A DNA stretch of 64,000 nt from Methylobacterium phyllostachyos (GCF_900103445.1 NZ_FNHS01000019.1:33991-97990), one strand, 5' to 3'; shown: positions 1 to 9,271, counted from the first letter of the stretch. Notes: generated by a model not told the origin, from the sequence alone. Translations and numbers: made by a program.

Positions 1-1247
1 GCGATGGCGAGGCAGAGCAGCACGGTGAGCTGGCAGGAAAAGGCCTTGGTGGAGGCCACGCCGATCTCCGGCCCCGCCAGAGTCGGCATCACCACGGAGG
101 ATTCCCGCGCGATGGTCGAGGTCGGCACGTTGACCACGCTCAGCGTGTGCTGGCCCTGCGATTTCGCGTAGCGCAGCGAGGCCAGCGTGTCGGCGGTCTC
201 GCCCGATTGCGAGATGACCAGCGTCAGGCCGTTCTTCTCGAGCGGCGCCTCGCGGTAGCGGGCCTCGGAGGCGACGTCGATCTCCACGGGTAGGCGGGCC
301 ACCTGCTCGAACCAGTACCGGGCGACGAGGCCCGCGTAATAGGCCGTGCCGCAGGCCGTGATGTAGACGCGGCTGAGCTTGGCGAAGTCGAAGGGCAAAG
401 CCTCCGGCAGCATCACCCGGCCGTTCGCCATGTCGACGTAATGGGCAAGCGTGCGGCCCACGACCTCCGGCTGCTCGTGGATCTCCTTCGCCATGAAGTG
501 GCGGTACTCGCCCTTGTCGATCCGATAGGCCTGCGTGGCGATCTTCTGGCGGGGACGTTCGACCACGGCGCCCGACGCGTCGCGGATCTCGGCACCGTTG
601 CGGGAGAGGATCGCCCAGTCGCCTTCGTCGAGATAGGTGAGCGCGTCGGTGAACGGGGCGAGCGCCAGCGCGTCCGAGCCCAGATAGGTCTCGCCCTCGC
701 CGAAGCCGACCGCGAGTGGCGCACCGTGGCGGGCGCCGATCAGCAGGTTCTCCTCGCCCGCGAAGATGAAGCCCAGCGCGAAGGCGCCGCGCAGCCGCGG
801 CAGGGCGGCGGCCACTGCCTCGACTGGGCCCATCTGCCGGTCCATGTTGCGGCTGACGAGCTGGGCGACGACCTCGGTATCGGTCTCCGTCTCGAAGACG
901 ATTCCGTCGGCCTCAAGCTCCTGCTTCAGCTCGCGAAAGTTCTCGATGATGCCGTTATGGACGACGGCGAGCCGCTTGGTGGCGTGCGGATGGGCGTTGG
1001 TCTCGTTCGGCCGGCCGTGGGTGGCCCACCGGGTATGGCCGATGCCGATCATGCCGGTCAGCGGCGCTTCGGCGAGCCGCGCCTCCAAGTTCACGAGCTT
1101 GCCGGATGCCCTTCGCCGCTCCAGCCGTCCGTGCTCCAGGGTGGCGATGCCGGCGGAATCGTAGCCGCGGTATTCGAGCCGCCGCAGGGCCTCGATCACC
1201 TGCCCCGCCACCGCGTCGCGCCCGACGATGCCGACGATGCCGCACAT
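1..1247 (-). CDS. glmS: Glutamine--fructose-6-phosphate aminotransferase (isomerizing), C-terminus cut by window edge
   Basis: Makes glucosamine-6-phosphate from fructose-6-phosphate and glutamine, the first step toward UDP-GlcNAc for peptidoglycan and LPS; cytoplasmic. The protein begins MCGIVGIVG, so the nucleophilic Cys2 of the class II glutaminase domain is present, followed by GHTRWATHG and HNGIIEN. The SIS sugar-phosphate isomerase domain starts with TACGTAYYAG and includes SQSGETADT. The gene runs off the left edge after about 415 residues of a usual ~608, so the second SIS domain is missing only because of the window. glmU, its usual operon partner in many bacteria, lies on the same strand but two unrelated genes away. 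Confidence 0.97.
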   Translation of the reverse strand, partial: MCGIVGIVGRDAVAGQVIEALRRLEYRGYDSAGIATLEHGRLERRRASGKLVNLEARLAEAPLTGMIGIGHTRWATHGRPNETNAHPHATKRLAVVHNGIIENFRELKQELEADGIVFETETDTEVVAQLVSRNMDRQMGPVEAVAAALPRLRGAFALGFIFAGEENLLIGARHGAPLAVGFGEGETYLGSDALALAPFTDALTYLDEGDWAILSRNGAEIRDASGAVVERPRQKIATQAYRIDKGEYRHFMAKEIHEQPEVVGRTLAHYVDMANGRVMLPEALPFDFAKLSRVYITACGTAYYAGLVARYWFEQVARLPVEIDVASEARYREAPLEKNGLTLVISQSGETADTLASLRYAKSQGQHTLSVVNVPTSTIARESSVVMPTLAGPEIGVASTKAFSCQLTVLLCLAI

Positions 1248-1376
1248 GGGATCTCTCTCGCTCTGATGCCGGAGTCACCGCGCGGGCGAGCCGCGCAAGG
1301 TCCGGGCCGTTCGCTGACCGCCAGGCCAAGCGTGACTTGTACCGGATCAGGGCCGCGCAGGGCCAGCCCTGCCGAA

Positions 1377-2339
1377 TCAATGCGGGTGCGTGCCGTCGCG
1401 GTCCTCCGATGAGGATGCGGTCCCGCGCGTGGCGATCCTCGGAGCCCGGCCCGACCAGTAGCCGGCCAGGATCGAGCCGGACAGGTTGTGCCACACGGAA
1501 AAGACCGCCCCCGGCAGGGCGGCGAGCGGCGAGAAGTAGAGCTTGCCCAAAGCCGCCGCGAGACCGGAATTCTGCATGCCGACTTCGAGCGCCAGGGTGC
1601 GGCAGGTGCTCTCGTCGAAGCCGAGCAGGCGCCCGCTCCAGTAGCCGCAGGTCAGACCGGCGCCGTTGTGCAGCACCACCGCCAGCAGCACGAGCGGCCC
1701 GACCGCCGCGATGCTCCCCCGGCTGCCGGCCACGACGGCGCCGATGATCAGCAGGATGGCAAGCATCGACACGGCGGGCAGCGCGCGCTCGAGGCGCCCG
1801 ACGAGGCGCGGCGCGAGCCGATTGAGTGCCAGCCCCAGCGCCACCGGCGCGGCCACGATCTCCACGAGGCTGGCGAGCAGCCCCGCCACGTCCACCGGCA
1901 CGCTGGCATCGACGTAGAAGCGCACCAGGAGCGGCGTCGCCACGAGGCCCACCAGCGTCGAGGCCGTGGCGATCGTCACCGACAGGGCGACATCGCCGCC
2001 GGCGATGTAGACCATCAGGGTGGAGCTCGTGCCGCTGGCGACGCTGCCGACCAGCACCATGCCGGTCGTGAGTTCCGTGCCCATGCCGAGGGCGTGGGCG
2101 ATGGCCCAGGCGGCGGCCGGCATCACGAGGTAGTGGACCACCACGCCGGCTGCGACTGGCGCGGGACGGGCCAGGATCCGGCCAAAATCCGCGGGCGTCA
2201 GCGTCACGCCGAGGACGAACATGATCACGGCCAACAGGACGGCGACGTGCGGGAGCACCGGGAGGAACAGGCTCGGCGCAAAATAGGCGGTGGCTGCGGC
2301 CAGGACGGCGCAGACGGGAAACAAGCGGTTGAGCAGCAT
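1377..2339 (-). CDS. BASS-family (bile acid:sodium symporter-like) transporter
   Basis: A 320-residue inner-membrane protein with about nine or ten hydrophobic segments, the usual size for the bile acid:sodium symporter family. Family-like stretches are FVLGVTLTPADF near residue 45, GSVASGTSSTLMVYIAGGD near residue 105, and LEVGMQNSGLAAALG near residue 250. In bacteria members of this family carry organic anions such as keto acids or pantoate; nothing here fixes the substrate. The C-terminal 25 residues are polar and rich in Ser, Arg and Asp. The gene sits about 130 bp upstream of glmS on the same strand, so co-transcription is possible but not shown. Confidence 0.85.
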   Translation of the reverse strand: MLLNRLFPVCAVLAAATAYFAPSLFLPVLPHVAVLLAVIMFVLGVTLTPADFGRILARPAPVAAGVVVHYLVMPAAAWAIAHALGMGTELTTGMVLVGSVASGTSSTLMVYIAGGDVALSVTIATASTLVGLVATPLLVRFYVDASVPVDVAGLLASLVEIVAAPVALGLALNRLAPRLVGRLERALPAVSMLAILLIIGAVVAGSRGSIAAVGPLVLLAVVLHNGAGLTCGYWSGRLLGFDESTCRTLALEVGMQNSGLAAALGKLYFSPLAALPGAVFSVWHNLSGSILAGYWSGRAPRIATRGTASSSEDRDGTHPH

Positions 2340-2565
2340 CGTGGGCCGAATTCCGGGAAGGCGGCGGCGATGTCCCAGCTGCGCTGATGCGCGTCAAGCG
2401 TGGGCGCCCCGCGGGCATCGCTGTTGGATTTCGGTCTCTTCCTACCGGAGCGCCGGCGGTCTCCCGTCGACCAACCGAAGGGTGACCTTCGGGACGTGCC
2501 GGCGACCGTTTCTACGGCAAATTCAGGTCCGGTGCTGAACGGGTGCTCGGGGCTGAAAGCCGCCC

Positions 2566-2600
2566 GTCCGCTTCTGCATCGACGGGTCGCAGAAGCGGAC
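2566..2600. repeat. Perfect 12-bp inverted repeat between the BASS transporter and chemoreceptor genes
   Basis: Arms GTCCGCTTCTGC (2566-2577) and GCAGAAGCGGAC (2589-2600) are perfectly complementary around an 11-base loop. The element lies 24 bases beyond the stop of the minus-strand chemoreceptor gene, so it could act as a transcript-end hairpin, but no T-run follows it. The core GTCCGCTT/AAGCGGAC recurs at 44612-44645, which suggests a dispersed palindromic repeat rather than a dedicated terminator. Confidence 0.7.
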
Positions 2601-2624
2601 GTTGCGGTACCGTCGATTTCGGGC

Positions 2625-4313
2625 TCAGGCCGCGCGCACGGTCGCGAGGAAGCGGGTTACCTCGGCGCCGAGATGCTCCGATTGCCGAGACAGCTCGGAG
2701 GCCGCCGACAGCACCTGAGAGGCCGCGGCCTCGGTCTCCTCCGAGGCCTGCGCCACGCCGGCGATGTTGCCGGTTACCTCATTGGTGCCGGCTGAGGCCT
2801 GGGCCACGTTGCGCACGATCTCCTGCGTCGCCGCACTCTGCTGCTCCACCGCCGCCGCGATCGAGGTCGCCACACTATCGATCTCCCGGATCCGGCCGGT
2901 GATGCCGCCGATCGCCGTCACCGCCTGTCCGGTCACGCCCTGGACTTCGCCGATCTGCCGGCTGATCTCCTCGGTGGCCTTGGCGGTCTGCTCGGCGAGC
3001 GCCTTCACCTCCGAAGCGACCACTGCGAAGCCGCGCCCCGCCTCGCCGGCCCGGGCCGCCTCGATGGTGGCGTTCAGCGCCAGCAGGTTGGTCTGGCCGG
3101 CAATCCCCGAGATCATGCCGACCAGGTCACCGATCCGAGCGGCGCTCTGGCTGAGGGCCTGGACGAGGGTCGCGGTCTGGTCGGCCTCGCCGACCGCCGC
3201 CTGGGCGAGCTGGGCCGAGCCGGTGACCTGCCGGCCGATCTCTCCGACGGACGAGCCGAGCTCCTCCGCTGCGGCCGCGACCGTGTTGACGTTGGTGGCG
3301 GCTTCTTCCGCGGCTGCGGCCACCGTGGTGGATTGGGAGGCGGTCTCGGCGGCGGTGGACGTCATCTGCTGTGCGGTGGCTTGAAGTTCCGTCGCCGATG
3401 AGGAGACCCGATCGATGATGTCGCCGACCGCGGCCTCGAAGCTATCGGCCATCTGACGCATGCCGGCCTTGCGCTGATCCTCGGCCGCTATGCGTGCTCG
3501 GGCAGTCTCTTCCTCCAGCGCCTTCATGCGGATCAACCCGTCCTTGAAAACCTGAACGGCGTCCGCGATCGTACCAATCTCGGTTCCTGCGCCTTGGTGT
3601 GGGATGATGACGGTAAGGTCACCCGCCGCGAGAGCCTGCATCGGGTGCACGACCGAATCGATGCCCCGAGAGATGCCCAAGATGATCCAGGCAGCCAGCG
3701 CGATCGCCAGCACAACGGCGAGAAGGCTTGCCCCGATCAGCGCCAAGCGCGCGCGGGCGTAGGTATCCTGGCTCGCAAGCTCGGCCTGCTTGGCTCCATC
3801 CTGATTGAGCTTGATCATTCTCTCGAGCGCAACCGAGGCCTTCCGGCGCGGGTCGACACCCTCGGTCTGGTAGAGGCTGAGGGCCTGTGCCTTCTCACCC
3901 TGGCGGGACAGAGGAACGATCCGGTCGACAACGGTTGTGAACGCGTGCCACTCCCTGGAGAACGTGTCGAACAGCGCCCGTTCCTCGGATGAGCTGATAA
4001 AGCCTTCGACTGTCTTTGCAGTTGACGTGACGGCTTGCCCGCGTTGGACAAGATCACTGCCGACGCTGGTCAGCATTTCCGGATCCTGAGTCAGGATATG
4101 ACGGAGAACGCTCGTCGTATACCGGCCGGTGAGGGCATCGAGCTGAGCATCTGCCTCCACGCTCGGCAACCAATTCGTCTCGACCTCAATGAGTTGGCGA
4201 TTGATTGCTGAGGTGCTCCAAAGCCCTACGATGCTGACGCCGCAGAGAAAAAGCAGTATAACTGAAAAGGCGGCCTTTAGTTTACTGCGGATGGATAGAT
4301 TTTGAAACGACAC
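2625..4313 (-). CDS. Methyl-accepting chemotaxis protein
   Basis: Membrane chemoreceptor that signals to CheA/CheW. With the GTG start at 4313 it has 562 residues: a TM helix near the N-terminus (AAFSVILLFLCGVSIVGLW), a periplasmic four-helix-bundle sensor of about 155 residues, a second TM helix (LIGASLLAVVLAIALAAWIIL), a HAMP domain (HPMQALAAGDLTV) and a long coiled-coil signalling domain. The conserved hairpin tip reads IAGQTNLLALNATIEAARAG and EVKALAEQT. An in-frame ATG at 4412 would add 33 residues, but it lies in AT-rich DNA with no visible Shine-Dalgarno, and the GTG gives the usual short cytoplasmic lead. The ligand cannot be inferred. It has no chemotaxis neighbours. Confidence 0.93.
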   Translation of the reverse strand: MSFQNLSIRSKLKAAFSVILLFLCGVSIVGLWSTSAINRQLIEVETNWLPSVEADAQLDALTGRYTTSVLRHILTQDPEMLTSVGSDLVQRGQAVTSTAKTVEGFISSSEERALFDTFSREWHAFTTVVDRIVPLSRQGEKAQALSLYQTEGVDPRRKASVALERMIKLNQDGAKQAELASQDTYARARLALIGASLLAVVLAIALAAWIILGISRGIDSVVHPMQALAAGDLTVIIPHQGAGTEIGTIADAVQVFKDGLIRMKALEEETARARIAAEDQRKAGMRQMADSFEAAVGDIIDRVSSSATELQATAQQMTSTAAETASQSTTVAAAAEEAATNVNTVAAAAEELGSSVGEIGRQVTGSAQLAQAAVGEADQTATLVQALSQSAARIGDLVGMISGIAGQTNLLALNATIEAARAGEAGRGFAVVASEVKALAEQTAKATEEISRQIGEVQGVTGQAVTAIGGITGRIREIDSVATSIAAAVEQQSAATQEIVRNVAQASAGTNEVTGNIAGVAQASEETEAAASQVLSAASELSRQSEHLGAEVTRFLATVRAA

Positions 4314-4876
4314 GCACAGCCCCACGCGGCGGCAAGGATTGATTCTAGATTTTGACCGCTCCTGAGCCACATTATGCGCAACATTTAAAAAATAATTGAG
4401 AAGCTCCATCAAATATGAAACGACTGATTAGTGTGTTTTCGGATAAATCTGTAAGCATATTCTAGAATTTAAGACCATATATCAAATATATTATTGCTGG
4501 TCGAGCATTTTCCGTGAGATAAATTATAAGCAAACCGGGGATTGGCCGCACCGCGCGCGCGTTAATTTAAGAGCCGCGAGGCCGATTAATCTGAGTGTCC
4601 ATGAGGGTTCACCGCGACTCCGAAGCGCAGGGCCAAAAATACTGCATAGCCCCTCGCCTACGAACGCCGTGTTCAAGGAGTCGACGATCGCCGCTGGCAT
4701 TCACGCTTCTCAACGTAAGGCCGGAGCCCCATCGCCGCTGCGAGGCCAAATCTCCGGCGGTTGGACGAACGGCCGCTCCGGAGAAAAGCTGCAGGCGGTC
4801 CAAGCGGTGGGCATGGGTCGCGATCCACCATCACACGATCAAACCGAGCGGGCGCAGGCCCCGGATCGGGGGGGGT
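4314..4876. other. 563-bp intergenic region, AT-rich upstream part
   Basis: From about 4414 to 4570 the DNA is far more AT-rich than its surroundings and is the likely promoter region of the chemoreceptor gene. From about 4600 to 4870 base composition returns to GC-rich and several short open frames exist on both strands, but none has family features or a convincing start. I see no gene, tRNA or clear terminator for glmU here. Confidence 0.5.
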
Positions 4877-6253
4877 TCAACGCCGCCCGCGCAAAGCCTT
4901 CTCGGCGAGCAACGCCGCCCGCTTCAGCTTGGCCCATCCCAGCTTCACCGCCTGCCGCCCGCGGGCGACCGCCATGGCGTCGGCTGGCACGTCGTCGGTG
5001 ATGACCGAGCCTGAGGCCACGTAGGCCCCCTCCCCCACGGTCACCGGCGCCACCAGCGCCGAGTTCGAGCCGATGAACGCGTGGGCGCCGATCGTGGTGC
5101 GGTGCTTGAGCACCCCGTCGTAATTGCAGGTGATCGTGCCGGCGCCGATATTGGCGTGGGCGCCGATCTCCGCGTCGCCCAGATAGGTCAGGTGCGCGGC
5201 CTTGGCGCCGGCACCCATGCGGGCGTTCTTCAGCTCGACGAAATTACCGAGTTCGGCGCCCGTCTCCAGCACCGCGTGCCCGCGCAGGCGCACGAACGGG
5301 CCGATCCGCACGCCCGCCTTCAGTTCCGTCTCGGTGAGATGCGCGAAGGCCCGCACGGTGCAGCCGTCGCCGACCCGCACGCCGGGGCCGAACACCACGT
5401 TGGGCTCCACGATCACGTCGCGCCCGAGCACCGTGTCGTAGCTCAGGAACACCGTCTCGGGCGCGACCAGGGTGGCGCCGCCCAGCATGGCGTTGCGCCG
5501 GAGCCGGCCCTGGATCGCCGCCTCGGCGACGCTGAGCTGCACCCGGTCGTTGACGCCCTGCGCCTCCGCCTCGTCCACCGGCACGGTCGTGACCGTGAGG
5601 CCATCCGCCACCGCGAGCGCCACGGCATCCGGCAGGTAGTACTCCCCGGCGGCGTTGTCGTTGCCGATGCGGGTTAGCAGCGCGAGGGCGTGCCGCCCGG
5701 ACAAAGCCATCAGCCCGGCATTGCACAGGGTGACGGCCCGCTCGGACTCGCTCGCGTCCTTCTCCTCGCGGATCGCCAGGACGCGGCTGCCCTCGGTGAG
5801 CACGCGCCCATATCCGGTCGGCTTCGCGCTCTCGAAGGCCAGCACCGCGACCGCCGCGCCCTCCGCCAGCGGCGCGCGCAATCGCAAGAAGGTCTCGGCG
5901 GTGACGAGCGGCGTGTCGCCGAAGGCGATGACCACGTCGTCGTCGGGGTCCGTGAGCACGTCCCGGGCGGCCAGCACGGCGTGGGCCGTCCCCAGCCGCT
6001 CGGCCTGCGGGAAGACCTGCGCGCCGGGGGCGGCCTTCGCGATCTCGGCGGCGACGTCGTCCCGGCCCGGCTCGGCCACCACGGCGATCCGGCCGGCGCC
6101 GGCCGCCTGCACGGCCGCAAGCACGTGGCCGAGCAGGCTGCGCCCGGCGATCTTGTGGAGCACCTTCGGCAGGTCCGAGCGCATCCGCGTGCCCTTCCCG
6201 GCCGCGAGCACGATGGCGGTGAGGCTGCGCTTGGGGGTCTCGGAGGATGTCAT
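4877..6253 (-). CDS. glmU: Bifunctional N-acetylglucosamine-1-phosphate uridyltransferase / glucosamine-1-phosphate acetyltransferase
   Basis: Carries out the last two steps to UDP-GlcNAc: acetylation of glucosamine-1-phosphate, then uridylylation; cytoplasmic trimer. The 458-residue protein has the nucleotidyltransferase signature LAAGKGTRMRSDLPKVLHKI at residues 14-33. The C-terminal half is a left-handed beta-helix of hexapeptide repeats (for example GAHANIGAGTITCNYDG), ending in a short Arg/Lys-rich tail. The ATG at 6253 is chosen because it places the signature at the usual distance from the N-terminus; the frame stays open upstream but that part overlaps rpoN and has no homology. It follows rpoN by 73 bases on the same strand. 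Confidence 0.97.
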   Translation of the reverse strand: MTSSETPKRSLTAIVLAAGKGTRMRSDLPKVLHKIAGRSLLGHVLAAVQAAGAGRIAVVAEPGRDDVAAEIAKAAPGAQVFPQAERLGTAHAVLAARDVLTDPDDDVVIAFGDTPLVTAETFLRLRAPLAEGAAVAVLAFESAKPTGYGRVLTEGSRVLAIREEKDASESERAVTLCNAGLMALSGRHALALLTRIGNDNAAGEYYLPDAVALAVADGLTVTTVPVDEAEAQGVNDRVQLSVAEAAIQGRLRRNAMLGGATLVAPETVFLSYDTVLGRDVIVEPNVVFGPGVRVGDGCTVRAFAHLTETELKAGVRIGPFVRLRGHAVLETGAELGNFVELKNARMGAGAKAAHLTYLGDAEIGAHANIGAGTITCNYDGVLKHRTTIGAHAFIGSNSALVAPVTVGEGAYVASGSVITDDVPADAMAVARGRQAVKLGWAKLKRAALLAEKALRGRR

Positions 6254-6326
6254 CGCGGGTCCGGGCATCGGGATTCGGCGCCACGGATGGGCCGGACCGG
6301 CGCGGCGCGCAAGCCCGCCCGGTCGC

Positions 6327-7898
6327 TCAGCGCAACGCCAGGGCGGCGTGGTGTGCCGAGCCGTGGGCAAAGTGTTCCCGGCGGCGCTCGATCGAACTCG
6401 GGATCCGGAGGGATTCCCGGTACTTCGCCACCGTCCGCCGGGCGATGTCGACGCCTTCCCCGCGCAGCTTCTGCACCAGCGCGTCGTCGGACAGCACGTC
6501 GTCCGGAGTCTCGCCATCGACGAGCTGCTTGATCCGATGGCGCACCGCCTCGGAGGAATGGGCCGCCGTGCCGGCCGCCCCCGGGATCGCCGCGGTGAAG
6601 AAGTACTTCATCTCCAGTGTGCCGCGGCTGGTGCCGATCGCCTTGTTGGAGGTGACCCGCGAGACGGTCGATTCGTGCATGCCGATCGCTTCCGCGACCG
6701 TCTTCAGGTTGAGCGGCCGCAGGTGCGTGACGCCGTAGACGAAGAACCCATCCTGCTGGCGCACGATCTCGGTGGCGACCTTCAGGATCGTGCGGGCGCG
6801 CTGCTCCAGGGAGCGCGTGAGCCAATTGGCGTTCTGGAGCGCCTCCGACAGGAAGGCCTTGTCGCCGTCGGCGGTGGCGCCGCGTACGACCCGGGCATAG
6901 TAGCTCTGGTTCACGAGAACCCGCGGCAGGGCCTCGCTGTTCAGCTCGACCAGCCAGGAGCCGTCCGGCGCCGCGCGCACGTAGACATCGGGAATGAGAA
7001 CCTCGGCGGCACTCGAACCGAAGGCCCGGCCGGGCTTCGGATCGAGGCGGCGGATCTCGCCCAGCATGTCCACGAGATCCTCGTCGTCCACGCCACAGAG
7101 GCGGCGCAACGCGCCGAAGTCGCGCTTGGCCACGAGGTCGAGGCGCGAGACCAGGGCCTGCATGGCTGGATCAAACCGGTCGCGCTCCCGCAGCTGGATC
7201 GCCAGGCACTCGGCGAGATCGCGGGCGGCGATTCCGGGTGGATCGAAGGTCTGCACCAGCGCCAAGACCCCCGCGACGGTCTCCGGCTCGGCGCCCAGGC
7301 GCTCGGCCACGGCCTCCACCGTTTCGCGCAGGTAGCCGGCCTCGTCGACCGCATCGATCAGGAAGCCGCCGATCAGCCGCTCCATGGGGCTCCGCGTGGC
7401 GAGATCGAGCTGGGCAGCGAGGTGGTCCCGCAGGGAGGTCTCTGCCGTGAGGGAGGCCTCGAAATCCGGGGCCTCGGCGTCGAAGCTGCCGCCAGCGCTG
7501 CCATAGGGCGGCGGGGTCAGCGAGAGCATGTCGCCGCCGCCGACCTCCCGGACCTGTGTCGGCACCTCGTCGGGGAAGACGTTGTCGAGGCGCGTGTCGA
7601 AATCGCTCTCGATCTCGCCGCGGCTCGGATTAAGCTCGGCGGAGAGCCACGATTCGGACTCGGCGCCGTCGAAACCGTCGGCCGGGCCATCCTCGTAAGA
7701 GCCCGCATCGCTGGTCTCGCCCGCGGCCGGGGGCTCGGGCTCGGCGCGCTCGAGGAGGGGATTGCGTTCCAGCTCGGCCTCGACATAGGCGGCCAGATCG
7801 AGCTGCGAAAGTTGAAGGAGCTTGATCGCTTGCAGGAGCTGCGGCGTCATCACCAGGGCTTGGCCCTGACGTACTTCCAGCCGTTGCACCAAACTCAT
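6327..7898 (-). CDS. rpoN: RNA polymerase sigma-54 factor
   Basis: Sigma-54 directs RNA polymerase to -24/-12 promoters and needs enhancer-binding ATPases; it commonly governs nitrogen, carbon and surface functions. The 523-residue protein has region I (residues 1-50, Gln/Leu-rich, including MTPQLLQAIKLLQLS), an acidic low-conservation region II (about 50-135), the core-binding domain, a helix-turn-helix (TVAEAIGMHESTVSRVTSNK) and the diagnostic RpoN box ARRTVAKYRE at 486-495. Length and order are complete. The usual upstream lptB/lptA neighbours are absent: a divergent Crp/Fnr gene takes their place. Confidence 0.97.
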   Translation of the reverse strand: MSLVQRLEVRQGQALVMTPQLLQAIKLLQLSQLDLAAYVEAELERNPLLERAEPEPPAAGETSDAGSYEDGPADGFDGAESESWLSAELNPSRGEIESDFDTRLDNVFPDEVPTQVREVGGGDMLSLTPPPYGSAGGSFDAEAPDFEASLTAETSLRDHLAAQLDLATRSPMERLIGGFLIDAVDEAGYLRETVEAVAERLGAEPETVAGVLALVQTFDPPGIAARDLAECLAIQLRERDRFDPAMQALVSRLDLVAKRDFGALRRLCGVDDEDLVDMLGEIRRLDPKPGRAFGSSAAEVLIPDVYVRAAPDGSWLVELNSEALPRVLVNQSYYARVVRGATADGDKAFLSEALQNANWLTRSLEQRARTILKVATEIVRQQDGFFVYGVTHLRPLNLKTVAEAIGMHESTVSRVTSNKAIGTSRGTLEMKYFFTAAIPGAAGTAAHSSEAVRHRIKQLVDGETPDDVLSDDALVQKLRGEGVDIARRTVAKYRESLRIPSSIERRREHFAHGSAHHAALALR

Positions 7899-8330
7899 GC
7901 GAGACCCCGATGCCCTTCCTACGCGATAACAGGCAACCGCCGATCGGCCGGCGGCATGAATCTTGCTTGTGGTCGTTGCTCCTCTGTAGACGGATCGAGA
8001 CCGGCCGTCAAAGCGAGTCTGTGGGGTCGCGCCGGCGTCGGGGATCCATCCAGCGATTCGCGTGGCGCGGCAGAGACATCCGGAACCGTCACCGGCAATC
8101 TACCCCGTGGTCTTTAAGGAAGCTTTCAACACTATGCTGACGGTCCCGTCGCCGGTCTCGGTGAGGGTAGTCCCACGCTTGCGCGTCGAACACCGTCTGA
8201 TTGCAGACGCTCTGTGGGTTAGGTGCACTATCTGCTCGCATTCGCGAGACGATCCGAGCATGGCTCGATGGGGCGCCGCGGCTCGCTGAGGTGAGATGGC
8301 GGGCGCACGTCTTGTCCTGCGTACGCCTTG
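7899..8330. other. 432-bp divergent intergenic region between rpoN and a Crp/Fnr gene
   Basis: No open frame here shows family features. The region must carry the promoter for rpoN on the minus strand and for the Crp/Fnr gene on the plus strand. One sigma-54-like -24/-12 element pointing toward the Crp/Fnr gene is listed separately. Confidence 0.5.
7952..7967 (+). promoter_or_regulatory. Candidate sigma-54 (-24/-12) promoter
   Basis: CGGCATGAATCTTGCT resembles the sigma-54 consensus TGGCACG-N4-TTGCW: the invariant GG and GC are present with correct spacing, and mismatches are confined to the first base and the CAC triplet. It faces the Crp/Fnr gene starting at 8331, about 360 bases downstream. 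Found by eye; such matches occur by chance in GC-rich DNA. Confidence 0.3.
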
Positions 8331-9050
8331 ATGGATCAACGCAACATTCTTCTGGCTGCATTGTCGGAGGCTGACGGCACACTGCTCGAGCCGCATTGGG
8401 AGGCCATAGACCTGCCGGTCGGCTTGGTGTTGGCCGAACCAGCCAACGCCATCGGGCACGCCGTCTTTGTGGAGACCGGCCTCTGTTCGGTGGTCTCGAG
8501 CTTGTCCGAATCCGGGCGGATCGAGGTCGGATTGTTCGGCCGTGACGGCATGGCGATCCCGGCGCTGGTTCTCGGCTCCGACACGATCCCGCATCAGGTG
8601 TTCATGCAGGTCGCCGGCCGCGGTCGGCGGATCCCGGTGCCGGCCTTGCGGGCAGCGATCGCACAGAGCCCGTCCCTGCGGGATCTGTTGCTGCGCTATG
8701 CCCAGACCTTCCACGTCCAGGTGGCCCAGACCGCGATCGCCAATGCCGGGGCGACCGCCGAGGAGCGGTTGGCGCGGTGGCTGCTCATGTATCACGACCG
8801 TCAGGACGGCGACGACCTGCCGGTCACGCACGAATTCCTGTCGATCATGCTGGGGGTGCGCCGTCCGACCGTCACGGTCGCGATCCACACCCTGGAGGGC
8901 GAGGGGTTGATCCGGGCGCGGCGCGGCCGCATCCGCGTCCTCAGCCGCGAGCGCCTGGAGCAGGCCGCCGGCCAGGCCTACGGTCCGGCGGAGGCGGAAT
9001 ACGAGCGCCTGATCGGGCCCCTGCGGGCGCCTCAGAGGATGCTGGCATAG
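8331..9050 (+). CDS. Crp/Fnr family transcriptional regulator
   Basis: A 239-residue regulator with an N-terminal cyclic-nucleotide-binding-like beta-barrel (about residues 20-125, including GRIEVGLFGRDGM) and a C-terminal winged helix-turn-helix (HEFLSIMLGVRRPTVTVAIHTLEGEGLI). The DNA-binding part is of the type very common in Methylobacterium and related Hyphomicrobiales. There is no FNR-type N-terminal Cys cluster, so oxygen sensing through an iron-sulphur cluster is unlikely; the effector is unknown. The ATG at 8331 is preferred over a TTG three bases earlier. The 3' end overlaps the convergent DUF6894 gene by 19 bases. Confidence 0.9.
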   Translation: MDQRNILLAALSEADGTLLEPHWEAIDLPVGLVLAEPANAIGHAVFVETGLCSVVSSLSESGRIEVGLFGRDGMAIPALVLGSDTIPHQVFMQVAGRGRRIPVPALRAAIAQSPSLRDLLLRYAQTFHVQVAQTAIANAGATAEERLARWLLMYHDRQDGDDLPVTHEFLSIMLGVRRPTVTVAIHTLEGEGLIRARRGRIRVLSRERLEQAAGQAYGPAEAEYERLIGPLRAPQRMLA

Positions 9051-9265
9051 GGCACTTCCGCGACGACGGTGCCGGCCTCGTCGGTGATCACGAACGCGTC
9101 GGCCCGCCACCGGCGCGGGGGACCGTAGACGTGCGGCAGGCGCCGCATGTCGCGCAGGATCGCGTGGGCGAGTGTCTCCGCAGCGTTCCGATCTGGCAGG
9201 TCATCGCCCTCCTCGTCCCGGATCAGCGTGCCGCGTCGACGGACGTTCAGGAAGTAGCGGGGCAG
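9032..9265 (-). CDS. DUF6894 family small protein, probable CTG start
   Basis: A 77-residue protein of the DUF6894 family, small proteins abundant in Methylobacterium and of unknown function. The family usually begins MPRYFF or similar; here the sequence reads (L)PRYFLNVRRRG, so the initiator corresponds to a CTG codon. No ATG, GTG or TTG lies at a suitable place, and GGAGG stands 6 bases before the CTG. The body is typical: LIRDEEGDDLPDRNAAETLAHA in the middle and a C-terminal strand DEAGTVVAEVPY. A second member of the family is at 44288-44560. Confidence 0.7.
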   Translation of the reverse strand: MPRYFLNVRRRGTLIRDEEGDDLPDRNAAETLAHAILRDMRRLPHVYGPPRRWRADAFVITDEAGTVVAEVPYASIL

Positions 9266-9271
9266 GTCGCA

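Noticed and set aside
4609..4803. Minus-strand open frame of 64 codons between glmU and the chemoreceptor gene
   Set aside because: No ribosome site, family motif or composition to support it; left as intergenic.
5655..8117. Open frame of 820 codons on the plus strand across glmU and rpoN
   Set aside because: It mirrors two recognised genes on the other strand and its product is Arg/Ala/Gly-rich without motifs; long antisense frames are normal at this GC content.
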